Counted from the stretch's first letter, positions 1 through 8,633 are shown. The stretch: 64,000 nt of DNA from Catenulispora yoronensis (GCF_039531695.1 NZ_BAAAQN010000025.1:62001-126000), one strand, 5' to 3'. Program-made: numbers and translations. Notes: a model not told the origin generated them from the letters alone.

Positions 1-1416
1 GCCGTCGGCGAGCATCCGCTCCAGCAGGGTGGTGCCGGACCCGGCCAGTGCGGTTTGGACGATTTCGGCGAAGGATTCGCGCTGGATGGGGCGTACTACG
101 TCCATTCCGAGTCCGAGCCGCTCCAGCAGGCGGCGCTGGAGCTGCTTAAAGTCCCTCCAGCCGTACGGCAGTTGTTCGCCGAACTCCACCAGCGGCGGGT
201 TCGCGAACGGGTGGATCGGCCAGATTCCCTCGCGTAGCAGCGGCGGGGCGGTGCTCTCCAGCGCCAGCAGGGTCATGGAGTTGATTGGTGCCGGCGGGGC
301 GGTGCCGACGTCGGCGTACTCCAGCAGTGTTACCGCAGCTGGTCCCGTCCACGGCGGCATCACCGGCATCCGGTTCAGGTCCAGGTGCGGGGCCTCGCTC
401 TCGGACAGCGCCACCAACTCATCCCCACCCAGGCCGGTGACGATCGCTGTCGTGCCGGTGCGGGCCAGTTTCGCAGTGAGCTGGCTGAACGGGAAGAACA
501 GCGGTTCATCGTACAGTGAGATGAGTTTGCCGCGTACCCGGGGGCATTCGGGGTCCAGCGGCAGCAGCTTCGCGGCGTCGATCGTCATATCGTCGGCGAA
601 CGGCAGGACGGTACGCATTCCCGCGCGGCGTCGTTCCTGTTGGGCCCGGCCGGGTCCGTCGATGAGAAGCGCTGCGGTCCGTATCTGGTGCGGGTGCCGT
701 TTGGCGGCGGTGGTGCCGATACAGCCGGAGTCGAACCCGCCGGACAAGTGGAACACGGTGGTCGCCGGCTGCCACGGCCGGGCATCCAGCGCCTCGTGCA
801 GCAGTTCGACGAACACGCCGAGCACGTCGGCGTCGTCGGCGAGTTCGCGCGGGTCGTGGTGCAGCGCCGGGGCCGGGTAGCTGATGTGCAGGGCGCCGCC
901 GAAGTGCGCGGTCGCGCGCTCGGTGAGCCGGTGGATCCCCTCGAACACGGTCTGGGTGGAGTACCGCGGCCGGAACACCAGCAGCCGAGCAACTTCCACG
1001 GCGTGCAGACCGGTGGCGAACTGTTTCAGGTCCGCCATGTCCCAGGATCCGTACAGCCGCTCGGCGTCGGCAGACAGATACAGCGGCGTGGTGCGCGCGG
1101 CACCGGCGGTGACTGTTACCGGCATCCCCGGTGCTGTGTGCACCAGCACATGGTCCCCGGGCCAGGTGCTGGCTTCGGCAGCAACCTGGTCCAGGATTTC
1201 GGGGCCGGCGTAATGGATGCTGGAGTCGAGACTGGCTCGGCCGGTTGCCCTCTCACGAACGACGATCAAGGTACGGACGCTGTCGGTGTAGGCGGCGTGT
1301 TCGACCATTGGGTGGTTGATCGGAGTGACGCGGCTGGCGCCGTCGGCGGCGGTGTACCCGCCGTCGACGGCCTGCCAGGAGGCGTCCGCATACGGTGTGA
1401 GCTGGAATGTCAGCAC
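1..1416 (-). CDS. Asparagine-synthetase-like protein (partial, C-terminus off the left edge)
   Basis: The reading frame is open from a GTG at 1416 to the window edge, 472 codons. The N-terminal ~190 residues are a divergent glutaminase-position region that lacks an N-terminal catalytic Cys. They are followed by the ATP-pyrophosphatase motif SGGFDSGCIG and, about 110 residues later, GLGGDEL, both diagnostic of the asparagine synthetase B synthase domain. Such proteins without a working glutaminase domain act as amide-forming enzymes in lasso-peptide, beta-lactam and related pathways. The start follows the stop of a 48-aa peptide gene by 21 bp, so the two are probably one transcript. No lasso protease or RRE gene is visible in the window; they could lie beyond the left edge. 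Function as a peptide-modifying cyclase or amidase is inferred; the fold assignment is secure. Confidence 0.8.
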   Translation of the reverse strand, partial: MLTFQLTPYADASWQAVDGGYTAADGASRVTPINHPMVEHAAYTDSVRTLIVVRERATGRASLDSSIHYAGPEILDQVAAEASTWPGDHVLVHTAPGMPVTVTAGAARTTPLYLSADAERLYGSWDMADLKQFATGLHAVEVARLLVFRPRYSTQTVFEGIHRLTERATAHFGGALHISYPAPALHHDPRELADDADVLGVFVELLHEALDARPWQPATTVFHLSGGFDSGCIGTTAAKRHPHQIRTAALLIDGPGRAQQERRRAGMRTVLPFADDMTIDAAKLLPLDPECPRVRGKLISLYDEPLFFPFSQLTAKLARTGTTAIVTGLGGDELVALSESEAPHLDLNRMPVMPPWTGPAAVTLLEYADVGTAPPAPINSMTLLALESTAPPLLREGIWPIHPFANPPLVEFGEQLPYGWRDFKQLQRRLLERLGLGMDVVRPIQRESFAEIVQTALAGSGTTLLERMLADG

Positions 1417-1437
1417 GTCAGCGGCCCTGGCGTCGGG

Positions 1438-1584
1438 CTACAGGGCCGTGGTGTCGTACGTGTGTGCGGTGTCCGAGGATCCCGACGTCTTCTTGTACTC
1501 ATGCGACTCGGCCAGGCTCTGCACTCGCAGCCGGTCGGGCCCGGTGAACAGTGCCGCCGCCTTCGTCTTCGTCTTCGCAGCCAT
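1438..1584 (-). CDS. 48-aa peptide, candidate RiPP precursor
   Basis: A short frame (ATG at 1584, TAG at 1438) lies directly upstream of the asparagine-synthetase-like gene and has a good ribosome binding site (GAAGGGAG, 9 nt before ATG). The N-terminal third is Lys/Ala/Thr-rich (MAAKTKTKAAALF); the C-terminus is Ser/Thr/Asp/Tyr-rich (KKTSGSSDTAHTYDTTAL). A small peptide followed by an AsnB-type enzyme is the layout of lasso-peptide A and cyclase genes. The usual lasso pattern (Thr at -2, then Gly1 and Asp/Glu at 7-9) is not met cleanly: with T33 as -2 the acidic residue would be at position 10. It could therefore be a different RiPP substrate or a small helper protein. I do not recognise a family. 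Confidence 0.5.
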   Translation of the reverse strand: MAAKTKTKAAALFTGPDRLRVQSLAESHEYKKTSGSSDTAHTYDTTAL

Positions 1585-1680
1585 TGTGGGGCTCCCTTCT
1601 CATGATCGGGGCGAGGGCTCGCCCCGTCGTGGTCATGAAACCGCCGGTGAACGCTGCTGAAGAGGGGGAATAGAGGGGGT
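1585..1680. promoter_or_regulatory. Divergent promoter region of the peptide/AsnB pair and the HTH regulator
   Basis: These 96 bp separate the divergent peptide gene and the regulator pseudogene. They hold the ribosome binding sites of both: GAAGGGAG on the minus side, and AGAGGGGG just before 1681 on the plus side. The layout suggests the regulator controls the peptide operon. No clear operator dyad was identified. Confidence 0.4.
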
Positions 1681-2907
1681 ATGCCAGGGGGTAAATCAGG
1701 GGCCACCTACAATCATCTGGCCGCGGTGATCCTTGCTCGCCGCAACGAGCTGGGCAAGTCCCAGCGCGACGTGGTCGGCGAGCTGCGAGCGGTGCGGCCC
1801 ACGTTCGACCGGTCGGAGTGGCGACGCTGGTAGAAGGGCGAGGGCGCCCCCGGCCCGTTCTGGCTTCCGCACGTCGCAGCTGTGCTCGACGTGGATATCG
1901 GCGTGTTGCGCGCAGCGAAAACGCTCCCAGGGCCACGTTCAGCTGACAGGATCGAAGCAGCAGCCGCCACTGCCGAGGAGGATCTTGTGCTGGACCGTCG
2001 CGACCTGCTGCTCGGCACGGCCGGACTATCGCTGGAAGCTGCGATGTTCCGGCCTACCGGCATCACCGAAGCCCCTGCGACGCTGCGCGGGCAGCTGGCC
2101 AAGGCTCAAAGCGACTTCCGCGCCGGCAAGCACACCTCTCTGGGCAAGAGACTTCCCGGCCTGGTCGATCGGGTCGTCTCCGGCGACGACAAGCGGCTGA
2201 CAGCTGACGTATGGGCGCTGGCCACCGAATACCTGATCAAGACTGACCAGGACGACTATGCACTGCTGGCCGCCGACCGCGCCGCCGCGGCCGCAACCGA
2301 GTCCGGCGACCGGCTCGCCGTGGCCGAGGCGGCATACTGCCGGTGCATGTCCCTGCGGCATTCAGGCCGCTCCGGCACCGGCAAACCGGCCACCAGCCGC
2401 TCCCGCACCGCCTACACAATCACCGTGGACGCGGCAACCAAGCTCGCCGACGAGGGACTACGCACGGCCAACGATTTCGCGACCTACGGCCATCTGTTCC
2501 TCACCGCCAGCTACAGCGCCTCGGTGGCCGGAGACGCTGCCCGCGCCGAGGACTACATGCGCGAGGCCGAAACCGTCGCCGCCCGCCACTTCGACACCGA
2601 CATCGCCCACGGACTGTGGTTCTTCGGGCCCGCCCAGGCCAGGCTGTACCGGCTGAGCATGGAGTACGCCCTGGGCAACGTCGGCGGCGGGATCAACACA
2701 GCCAGAGCCCTGAACCCCGGCCGACTGCCCACCCCGGAGCGCCGCGCCCGCTACTGGATCGACCTGGCCCGCGTATACGACCAGTGGACCGGCCACCGAA
2801 GCGAAGTCGCCACCGCCCTGCGCCACGCCCACACCGAGGCCCCCGGGGAGGTCACCTCCAGACCGGCGATCCTTGCCCTTGCCAACGACGCCGGCTTGAA
2901 AACTTAG
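1681..2907 (+). pseudogene. HTH transcriptional regulator with TPR-like C-terminus, interrupted by in-frame TAG
   Basis: From ATG 1681 the frame encodes an XRE-like helix-turn-helix N-terminus (LARRNELGKSQRDVV ... SEWRRW), then a TAG at 1831-1833, then continues without another stop to 2907. After the stop it reads KGEGAPGPFWLPHVAAVLDV and a long helical, TPR-like sensor region with many Ala/Arg helices. In this family the residue between the WRRW motif and KGE is normally Glu or Gln, so the TAG looks like a point change in a sense codon. If translated only from an internal start (for example 1882) the protein would be 341 aa and lack its DNA-binding domain. Alternatives are a sequencing error or amber readthrough. 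It is divergent from the peptide/AsnB genes and was probably their regulator. Confidence 0.75.
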
Positions 2908-3004
2908 ATCGCCGAACCCAGGCTTGCCCTGGACCAAGCCTCCGGCGCGTTCCAGAAGAGACCAGATCGCCTGGGCCAGGCAGGCAGCTGCCTAACTCTA
3001 GCCC

Positions 3005-3114
3005 TACAGCTCCGGCGTCACCGAGGGCGCGGTCAACCGCATCAAGGCCCTCAAACGCGGAACGTACGGCCGCGACGGCTTCCCGCTGCTCCGCAAACAG
3101 ATCCTGCTGGCATG
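3005..3114 (+). pseudogene. ISL3-family transposase C-terminal remnant (first copy)
   Basis: About 36 codons read YSSGVTEGAVNRIKALKRGT and end with LLRKQILLA and TGA at 3112-3114. This is the typical C-terminus of ISL3-type transposases (S-x-P/V-x-E-G-x-V-N-R-I-K ... G-R-x-G-F-x-L-L-R). No upstream transposase sequence is left. Confidence 0.7.
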
Positions 3115-3171
3115 ATCCACACCGCCCATCCCGGAAAGCGGGCCAGACCCCACACGAAGCCAGCCGATGAT

Positions 3172-3342
3172 CTCCCAGAGCTTCACTACTTCGCTGATGG
3201 CCTGCAACGTGACAACGCCGCTGTCACCGCTGGCCTGACGCTCCCGTGGAGCAATGGCCCGGCTGAGGGCATCGTTAATCGCATCAAATACCTGAGAAGG
3301 CAGATGTACGGCCGGGCGAACCTCGATCTACTTCGCCTGTGA
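3172..3342 (+). pseudogene. ISL3-family transposase C-terminal remnant (second copy)
   Basis: A second ISL3 tail lies directly after the first: LHYFADGLQRDNAAVTAGL is followed by LPWSNGPAEGIVNRIKYLRR and ends QMYGRANLDLLRL. It is a different copy, not a continuation of the first, so at least two elements have inserted and decayed here. The catalytic N-terminal part is missing. The ~200 bp that follow (3343-3547) hold no gene I can support. Confidence 0.75.
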
Positions 3343-3547
3343 ATCCTTAACCCCAACTGAGTGGATCTCGCCCAGGGTCACCGGCTCACGCTTCCCGTGC
3401 CAGAACCCATCAACCAGACGCTTGACAGGCTCCGGCAGGTTGGTGTCCGGCTGCGGCATCGATCGACGCTTGGCAATCTGGTCGATACCCTGCCCAAGCG
3501 AGCAATGAATAGGGGTCACTGTTGTAGAAGGACGAGGGGTGCCCCGA

Positions 3548-4063
3548 ATGTCCTCGGACGACGTCGTGCATGTATCGAACTTCGCCTGCCCGCAGTGCCG
3601 GCAGATCGATCTGGTGGTCTCGGTGCCGGCGGTCTACGGGGCTGGCACGGTAAGCATGTACTCCAGCCGCTACCCAGGGGCCAGTCCAACACCTGGGCAG
3701 CCAACGAGCGTGGCGATGTCTCAGGTTGCCGCGATGTTGGCGCCTCGCCCGCTTCCCTACCCGACTACCGAGCCGGCGACGTGCCTTTCAACGATCGTGT
3801 TTTTCGTAGCCTTGCCGATCTGGATCATCTGGGCAATCCAGATCTCAGCGTCAGCGTCGGCTCGCAACCGGCGAGTAGAACGCGGTCTGCCCGCCGCCCT
3901 GGCGATCTGGCACCAAGGCTGGTTCTGCCACCGGTGCGCAGGGGTCTTCTTTTCGTCCGCAGCCGGCCCAGTGGAGGTGCCTCGCGGCCAACTGCTACAT
4001 CCCCTGCAGTTCCAGAACATGGTCTGGTCAGCTGGTGGCTACCAGGACCTGCGAAACCGGTAA
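3548..4063 (+). CDS. Zinc-ribbon, single-pass membrane protein of unknown function
   Basis: 171 aa from ATG 3548, with a GACGAGGGG ribosome binding site; GTG 3539 is an alternative start. The N-terminus has a CxxC zinc knuckle (FACPQCRQIDLVVSVPAVYG) and a second CxxC sits near the C-terminus (WFCHRCAGVFF). Together they can form a split zinc ribbon. A hydrophobic stretch (STIVFFVALPIWIIWAIQ, about residues 82-100) is probably one membrane segment or hydrophobic hairpin. Proteins with this CPxC...VYGAG...FCxRC layout are common and uncharacterised in streptomycetes. It sits alone between transposon debris, and GC content is a little lower than in the NRPS region, as for a transferred island. 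Confidence 0.7.
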   Translation: MSSDDVVHVSNFACPQCRQIDLVVSVPAVYGAGTVSMYSSRYPGASPTPGQPTSVAMSQVAAMLAPRPLPYPTTEPATCLSTIVFFVALPIWIIWAIQISASASARNRRVERGLPAALAIWHQGWFCHRCAGVFFSSAAGPVEVPRGQLLHPLQFQNMVWSAGGYQDLRNR

Positions 4064-4124
4064 GCACGAAAACACTCTGATTCGGCCTTTGATCCTCGGG
4101 GTCACCGCCATGGAGGACCCGTGG

Positions 4125-4441
4125 ACTGGACACCGAGGGGTGCTTCCCCTGACGCTCGCCGCTGGCGATGATCAGGTCGGGGGCGATCTGCTCGACGGAC
4201 TCCTCGCCGGCGCGGCGGCGCAGCACGGTGTGCAGCGGATGTTCTCCCGCTCGGTCTCGGCCATCGCGGCGAAGAACGCGAACAGCAGCTTGCCGGGCCC
4301 GGACGGGGCGTAGATCCCCGGCAGGAGGCCGACCAGCCTCTCCAACACCAGGCCGTGCGCGGTGAGGTGGTCGGGCAACGCCGTCAGCTCCGCAGCGTCG
4401 CGGCCCAGGCGCTTCATCTCGTACACCGTGAAGATCACACG
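4125..4441 (-). pseudogene. Serine recombinase/resolvase remnant, frameshifted
   Basis: On the minus strand, 4441-4235 reads FTVYEMKRLGRDAAELTALP and further on GKLLFAFFAAMAETERENIR, typical of the catalytic domain of Tn3-type/serine resolvases. In another frame, 4226-4125 reads RRRAGEESVEQIAPDLIIAS and GKHPSVSS, the C-terminal helix-turn-helix part of the same family. The N-terminal catalytic Ser region is absent and the two pieces are separated by a short deletion and frameshift. This is a dead gene. Confidence 0.75.
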
Positions 4442-5153
4442 GCAGTGACGACGGCGGGTCTGATGAGGGGCTGGCTGCTCCTCGGAATCAGGATCAGTAT
4501 GAACCAGTGCCTGCGCGAGCACCTCGTCTTACGGCCAAGGCGTCAGCAGGGACTGGCAGAACATGCCCTATTGACCAGACCGAAAACCGCGACCAAGGAG
4601 AACACCGAAAGCCCCGGCCGAGTACGCCCAGCCAGGGCTGGAGGTTTTGATCGAGGCCAATGGTCGCGCCGCAGCTGCCGCGCCGACGGAATCAACTACC
4701 CGAACTGGTGTCGTGTGGTGGATCAACGGAGACCGTCTGTACTGACGCGGCCACGTGGCCGTCAACGCTGCCAGAACGCTTCGAGGAGACATCATTGCTT
4801 GATCACCCAACGGCGTGGACGCGCTCCCCAGGAGCCGGACACGCCGCTCAGCGCAGCAGAGTTCGGAGACACGCGCCTAGCAAGCCCGGTCTCAGTTGCC
4901 TGTAGGGGTAGCAGGCCGGGCTCTTTTTGGTGTCAGCCACGAGACCGACGCGCGGACGTAAGCGGCAACGTTGACTTCCCTACACCCCCACCCCACCATT
5001 GGATCCACGGCGTAGTCCGACGCCGAGCTCGACGGGTCCGTCCGGGGCGTGACCGATCTTCGAGCGAAGGGGGGCGTACTCCCGGACCGCTTGTCGCGTG
5101 GACACACCTCACTTCATCGAGCCGGCCCCGGCGGTACTCGCGTGGAGGCTGTC
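4442..5153. other. Gene-poor stretch between recombinase remnant and next gene
   Basis: About 700 bp with only short frames of atypical composition. A plus-strand frame ending near 4740 (PGLEVLIEANGRAAAAAP, then WWINGDRLY and a stop) has protein-like composition but no start codon, so it may be another broken gene. A rho-independent-like hairpin lies at 4883-4927. Nothing else could be supported. Confidence 0.4.
4883..4927 (+). terminator. Rho-independent-type terminator
   Basis: The 7-bp arms AGCCCGG (4883-4889) and CCGGGCT (4916-4922) are perfectly complementary and followed by CTTTTT, an unusual T-run in this GC-rich DNA. The loop is long (26 nt). It probably ends a transcript from the degraded region upstream. 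Confidence 0.5.
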
Positions 5154-5771
5154 GTGACGCAGAACAAGGACCTCAAGAAGCTCGTTCGCGAGCGGATGCA
5201 GCAGACCGGGGAGCGCTACACCGAGGCGTTGGCCAACATCACCAAGGCCACGCCGCTGGAGCCGGTTCCGGCCCCGTGGTTCATGGGCGGCGAGCGTCCG
5301 GGCAACTACGAGTTCGGCCTGCTCCCTTCGTCCGTCTCCTACCAGACCGCGCGGACCGTCAGGCTGCGCAGCAAGGGCAGCGGAGGCACCGGGTTCGGCA
5401 CCATGATGCAGAGCTTCACCGCGGGCGACTACCGCGGCCGACGCGTGCGCCTCCACGCGCAGCTCCGCAGCCTCGATGTCAGCGGCTGGGCCGGTATGTG
5501 GATGCGGGTGGACGACACCAGCAGCAAGGGCGCCGCGTTCGACAACATGCGTGACCGGGCGCTCAGCGGCACCACCGACTGGCAGCCGGCCGCCGTCGTC
5601 CTCGACGTCACGGCCGACGCTACAAGCATCCACTTCGGCGTAATGCTGACCGGCGGCGGCGCGATCGACGTCGCCCGGCTCGACTTCGAGGAAGTCGACG
5701 ACAGCGTCGCCCCCACAAACAGCCCACTGGCGACCGGGCCTCAAGGCCTCGACTTCAACGCCCGGTTCTGA
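5154..5771 (+). CDS. Hypothetical protein with KLVRERM N-terminus and beta-rich C-terminal domain
   Basis: 205 aa from GTG 5154, chosen because GGAGG (5144-5148) lies 5 nt upstream; the frame is open further back to 5049. The N-terminal 30 residues (NKDLKKLVRERMQQTGERYT) form a short helix of a type seen at the start of many actinobacterial stand-alone proteins. The rest (FMGGERPGNYEFGLLP ... GFGTMMQSFTAGDYRGRRV ... GWAGMWMRVDD ... FDNMRDRALSGTTDWQ ... IHFGVMLTGGGAIDVARLDF) looks like a jelly-roll domain of the kind fused to some transcriptional regulators. No catalytic motif was recognised. It stands alone after a terminator and upstream of a 430-bp gene-free stretch. Confidence 0.7.
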   Translation: MTQNKDLKKLVRERMQQTGERYTEALANITKATPLEPVPAPWFMGGERPGNYEFGLLPSSVSYQTARTVRLRSKGSGGTGFGTMMQSFTAGDYRGRRVRLHAQLRSLDVSGWAGMWMRVDDTSSKGAAFDNMRDRALSGTTDWQPAAVVLDVTADATSIHFGVMLTGGGAIDVARLDFEEVDDSVAPTNSPLATGPQGLDFNARF

Positions 5772-6204
5772 ATCCGGCGACGGCCCCACATCGGATCGCC
5801 CGCCGACACGGGATCAACGACGAGAGCGCCACGAACCAGAAGCGGTCGACCGACTCGCAGCGAACCCTGACAATCCGACGACGCAGGACCACACTCTCGT
5901 GACGCAAAAACCAGCAGCTCAGCACCCTTGGAGACTTTACGACAGCGCAAGACCGCTATAGAACCCAGATCACGGCGCGTTGCACGGTACGCGAGTGACA
6001 AGAACATCTGGCCAGGACCGCCGGCCTGTTCATCGCCATCCCATCGGCCATGACCCCGCGTCGAACTCTTCGCAGGCCAGCTCGACCTCGATGAGGAAGG
6101 CTACCTCGCGGTCGAGGGCCGCTCGTCGCGTACCAACAGGCCGGGCTGCCGAGCGGTGCCTCGCGGCGATGGCTGATGACAGAGACTCGAACAGATGGCA
6201 ACTC
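5772..6204. other. Gene-free stretch downstream of the NRPS operon
   Basis: About 430 bp between the convergent hypothetical gene and the MFS gene that ends the NRPS operon. It contains the left copy of a 51-bp direct repeat (5971-6021). No strong hairpin terminator or convincing frame was found. Confidence 0.5.
5971..6021 (+). repeat. 51-bp direct repeat, left copy
   Basis: The sequence beginning CACGGCGCGTTGCACGGTAC matches 52319-52369 at 49 of 51 positions in the same orientation; the mismatches are at 5996 and 6018. The surrounding bases do not match. The two copies bracket 46.3 kb including the NRPS operon. Confidence 0.85.
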
Positions 6205-7551
6205 CTAGAGCCGCCGCAAGCTCCGGCTTGCCAGGCCACACACGGCGACCGCCGCGAAGCCGAGCCCGGTGAGGTGGAACATCGCGGCTGGGGGCCAGTG
6301 GTAGAGGACCAGGCCGGCGACGGAGACCGACAGGGGGAACATGGCGAAAGTGACCAGGCTGATCAGTGCTTGGGCACGGGCCAGCAGGTGTGGTGGGGGC
6401 ATGCGTTGGGTGGCGGTCATGACCAGGACGGCGAGTACTCCGTCGAGTGCGCCGATCAGGGTCATCGTTGCGGCCATGGGGAGTAGGCCTCCCGCGTGGG
6501 GAAGGGTGGCGAGCAGGGTGCCGTTGACGGCGAGCGCCGTGATGACGATCAGGCCTTGGCGGTGGCGGGAGAGGAGTGGGCCGGCTGATGCGCCGCCGGT
6601 GAGCATGCCTGCGCCGAGGGCGGCCATCAGCCAGCCGTAGCCGGAGGGGCCGAGGTCGGGGCGGGTGCGGGTGAGGACTGGGAGTGCGACTTCGAGTGTG
6701 CCTCCGACTGATGCGCCGAGGACGGCGGTCATGAGGAGGACAGTGCGGTACAGCGGCGAGGAACGGACGAAGGCGGCGAGAGACAGGGGCCTGATTGGTA
6801 GCTCGGTCGTGGCCGGGGATGGGTTGGTGACGGCTCCGGGCCGTGGTCGATGGCTCATGGCCATCAGCGCCAGTGCGGACACCGCGAACGACGCGGCGTC
6901 CACGCCCACGGCGGGCCACGGCGCGAGCACGGCGACCAGCGCGCCGCCGATGGGGGGCCCGATCACGTTGGCGAACAGGTTCGTCGCGATGCTGATGGTG
7001 TTGGCGGCGGGCAGCTCCGCGTCGGGCACGAGGATCGGGGTGATGGATCGGTACGCGGGTAGGTGTGCGCCTTCGCACGCCCCGAGGAGCACGCCGGTGA
7101 TCACCAGCTGGGCCAGTGCGGGCGTTCCTCGTGCCGCGGTCGCGGTCAGGGCGGTCAGCGCCGCGCAGCGGACCACGTCGGCCCACAGCATGACGGGCCT
7201 GGCGCCGAACCGGTCGGCCAGCATCCCTCCGGGCAGGGCGGTCACGATCCGGGCGAGTCCGAAGCCCGTGAGCGTCAGGCTCAGGCCGCTGATGGCGTAA
7301 CCGGCGCCGAGGATCAGGAACGGGAGGGCGACGAGGTACACCATGTCGCCGAGAGTTGACAGGGATTGGCCGCCGACCAGGATGCGGAAATCGCGGCGGC
7401 GGAGCGGGGCGAACGGAGGGACGGCTTGGCCGGCTTGGTCACGGCCGGCCGAGTCGCGAACGGCCGAGTCACGACCGGCCGAGTCGCGGACGGGCTCGCC
7501 ACGATCGGCGGGTGCCGCCTGCGCGGAGCCCGCCTCAGGTTCGACGCTCAT
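6205..7551 (-). CDS. MFS transporter, last gene of the NRPS operon
   Basis: 448 aa from ATG 7551, chosen because GGGAGAAGG precedes it; the frame extends upstream without a good start. Residues 1-45 are a soluble Asp/Arg repeat-like leader (RDSAGRDSAVRDSAGRDQAG). About 12 hydrophobic segments follow, with the MFS signature after TM2 (GGMLADRFGARPVMLWAD). The overall pattern is that of the MFS_3 (enterobactin-exporter-like) family, which exports siderophores and drugs. It lies 95 bp after the 75-aa gene in the same direction and is the obvious candidate for export of the NRPS product and self-protection. Confidence 0.88.
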   Translation of the reverse strand: MSVEPEAGSAQAAPADRGEPVRDSAGRDSAVRDSAGRDQAGQAVPPFAPLRRRDFRILVGGQSLSTLGDMVYLVALPFLILGAGYAISGLSLTLTGFGLARIVTALPGGMLADRFGARPVMLWADVVRCAALTALTATAARGTPALAQLVITGVLLGACEGAHLPAYRSITPILVPDAELPAANTISIATNLFANVIGPPIGGALVAVLAPWPAVGVDAASFAVSALALMAMSHRPRPGAVTNPSPATTELPIRPLSLAAFVRSSPLYRTVLLMTAVLGASVGGTLEVALPVLTRTRPDLGPSGYGWLMAALGAGMLTGGASAGPLLSRHRQGLIVITALAVNGTLLATLPHAGGLLPMAATMTLIGALDGVLAVLVMTATQRMPPPHLLARAQALISLVTFAMFPLSVSVAGLVLYHWPPAAMFHLTGLGFAAVAVCGLASRSLRRL

Positions 7552-7646
7552 CGGGCCTTCTCCCTTCGCAGCCGCCGGAATCGGATCGGACGGGTGCCGC
7601 CGGACCGGGCCCGATCCGGTCCGGCGGCTTCCCGCGAGCAGGGGCC

Positions 7647-7874
7647 TCAGCCCAGGTCGTCCGGAATGGCGAAACGGAGTTGCTCTCGACAGAACCGTTG
7701 CCACTCCACGCTTTCGTCGCGGTACGCGGGCTCGTCGGCGAACGCGTCGGCGGTGATGCTCAGGTCGTCCCACAGGAACAGCGGGCCCTGCGAGGCGTGC
7801 GCGCCGACCCATTCGGCCGCCGGTTCGAACGCCCGCAGCGCGTCGGGCGGGTAGGCCCGGCTGTATCGCAGCAT
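7647..7874 (-). CDS. 75-aa protein of unknown function next to MbtH
   Basis: The frame from ATG 7874 begins 2 bp after the MbtH stop, so it is almost certainly cotranscribed and coupled. The product is acidic and aromatic-rich (YPPDALRAFEPAAEWVGAHA; FLWDDLSITADAF; VEWQRFCREQLRFAIPDDLG) with no signal peptide or membrane segment. I do not recognise the family. Its place between MbtH and the exporter suggests a small accessory to the NRPS or its product. Confidence 0.7.
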   Translation of the reverse strand: MLRYSRAYPPDALRAFEPAAEWVGAHASQGPLFLWDDLSITADAFADEPAYRDESVEWQRFCREQLRFAIPDDLG

Positions 7875-7876
7875 CC

Positions 7877-8098
7877 TCACTCCCCTGCGGCTTGCGCGGC
7901 GGCCATCGCCTTGCGCAGGCTCAACGGCCGCATGTCGGTCCACACCTGGTCGATGTGGTCCAGGCAGTCGCGCTTCGGTCCGCGGACGCCGACCTCGGTC
8001 CAGCCGTTCGGCAGTTCGCGGCCGGTCGGCCAGATCGAGTACTGCTCCTCATGGTTGATCACCACCGCGTACTCGCGGGTGTCCTCGTCGTCAGACAT
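7877..8098 (-). CDS. mbtH: MbtH-family NRPS chaperone
   Basis: 73 aa from ATG 8098. It carries the family signature NHEEQYSIWPTGRELPNGW, followed by LDHIDQVWTDMRP with the conserved Trp, Asp and Pro residues. MbtH proteins bind adenylation domains and are often needed for their folding and activity. This copy would serve the A domains encoded upstream in the same operon. It overlaps the preceding membrane-protein gene by 8 bp, showing translational coupling. Confidence 0.95.
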   Translation of the reverse strand: MSDDEDTREYAVVINHEEQYSIWPTGRELPNGWTEVGVRGPKRDCLDHIDQVWTDMRPLSLRKAMAAAQAAGE

Positions 8099-8633
8099 CG
8101 CCGACCGTCTCCTCCTGTTCGGTGCGGACTTCGGTGCGGACTTCGGTCGGCACCGGGACCTCCCCGCCCCCGCCCTTCACGTCCCGGGTGGCTCCGACAA
8201 CCTGTCGCACCGCCGCGGTCACCCACGCGCCGGCGGCGCACAACAGCACCGCGTACAGCAGCGTGAGCACGTAGCCGAGCCAAGCAGCGTCGTCGCTGAT
8301 ACCGGCCAGGCCGATGGTGACGCGGGAGATCCGCGTGGTGTCCATCTCGACCCAGCGCCGGAACAAGTCGCCACCCCAGCTGACGAGCGGTACCGCCAGC
8401 GTGAACGCCGCCACCGCGCGGCCGCGCAGCAGCAGGGCGGCCGCGATGCCGGTCAGGATGGTGACCCACCACCATCCGAGCTGGTTGCCGATCCAGTCCA
8501 GGACGACGCCGGAGGCGCCGATCGCCAGGCCGCGGACCAGCGTCCGATCGGGGGCCGCGCCGTCGTACCCGTCAGGGTTCTTCGTCGTGGCGCGCCATCC
8601 CGGCAGCCGCCGGGTCAGGGATTGAGTGTCCAT
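8091..8633 (-). CDS. Small integral membrane protein
   Basis: 180 aa from ATG 8633, overlapping the acylase gene by 19 bp and the MbtH gene by 8 bp. It has about four hydrophobic segments: near residues 33-50, 54-85 (LGWWWVTILTGIAAALLLRG ... AFTLAVPLVSW), 104-117 and 120-142 (YVLTLLYAVLLCAAGAWVTA). The C-terminal tail is short, charged and repetitive (TEVRTEVRTEQEE). The family is not recognised. It may be a membrane partner of the exported acylase or of the exporter. Confidence 0.75.
   Translation of the reverse strand: MDTQSLTRRLPGWRATTKNPDGYDGAAPDRTLVRGLAIGASGVVLDWIGNQLGWWWVTILTGIAAALLLRGRAVAAFTLAVPLVSWGGDLFRRWVEMDTTRISRVTIGLAGISDDAAWLGYVLTLLYAVLLCAAGAWVTAAVRQVVGATRDVKGGGGEVPVPTEVRTEVRTEQEETVGDV

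Noticed and set aside
1438..1584. Straightforward lasso-peptide precursor
   Set aside because: With Thr at -2 the acidic ring residue would be at position 10 and no protease/RRE gene is visible, so only a general RiPP candidate is reported.
4568..4810. 80-codon minus-strand frame
   Set aside because: No homology, poor start context and surrounded by degraded sequence.
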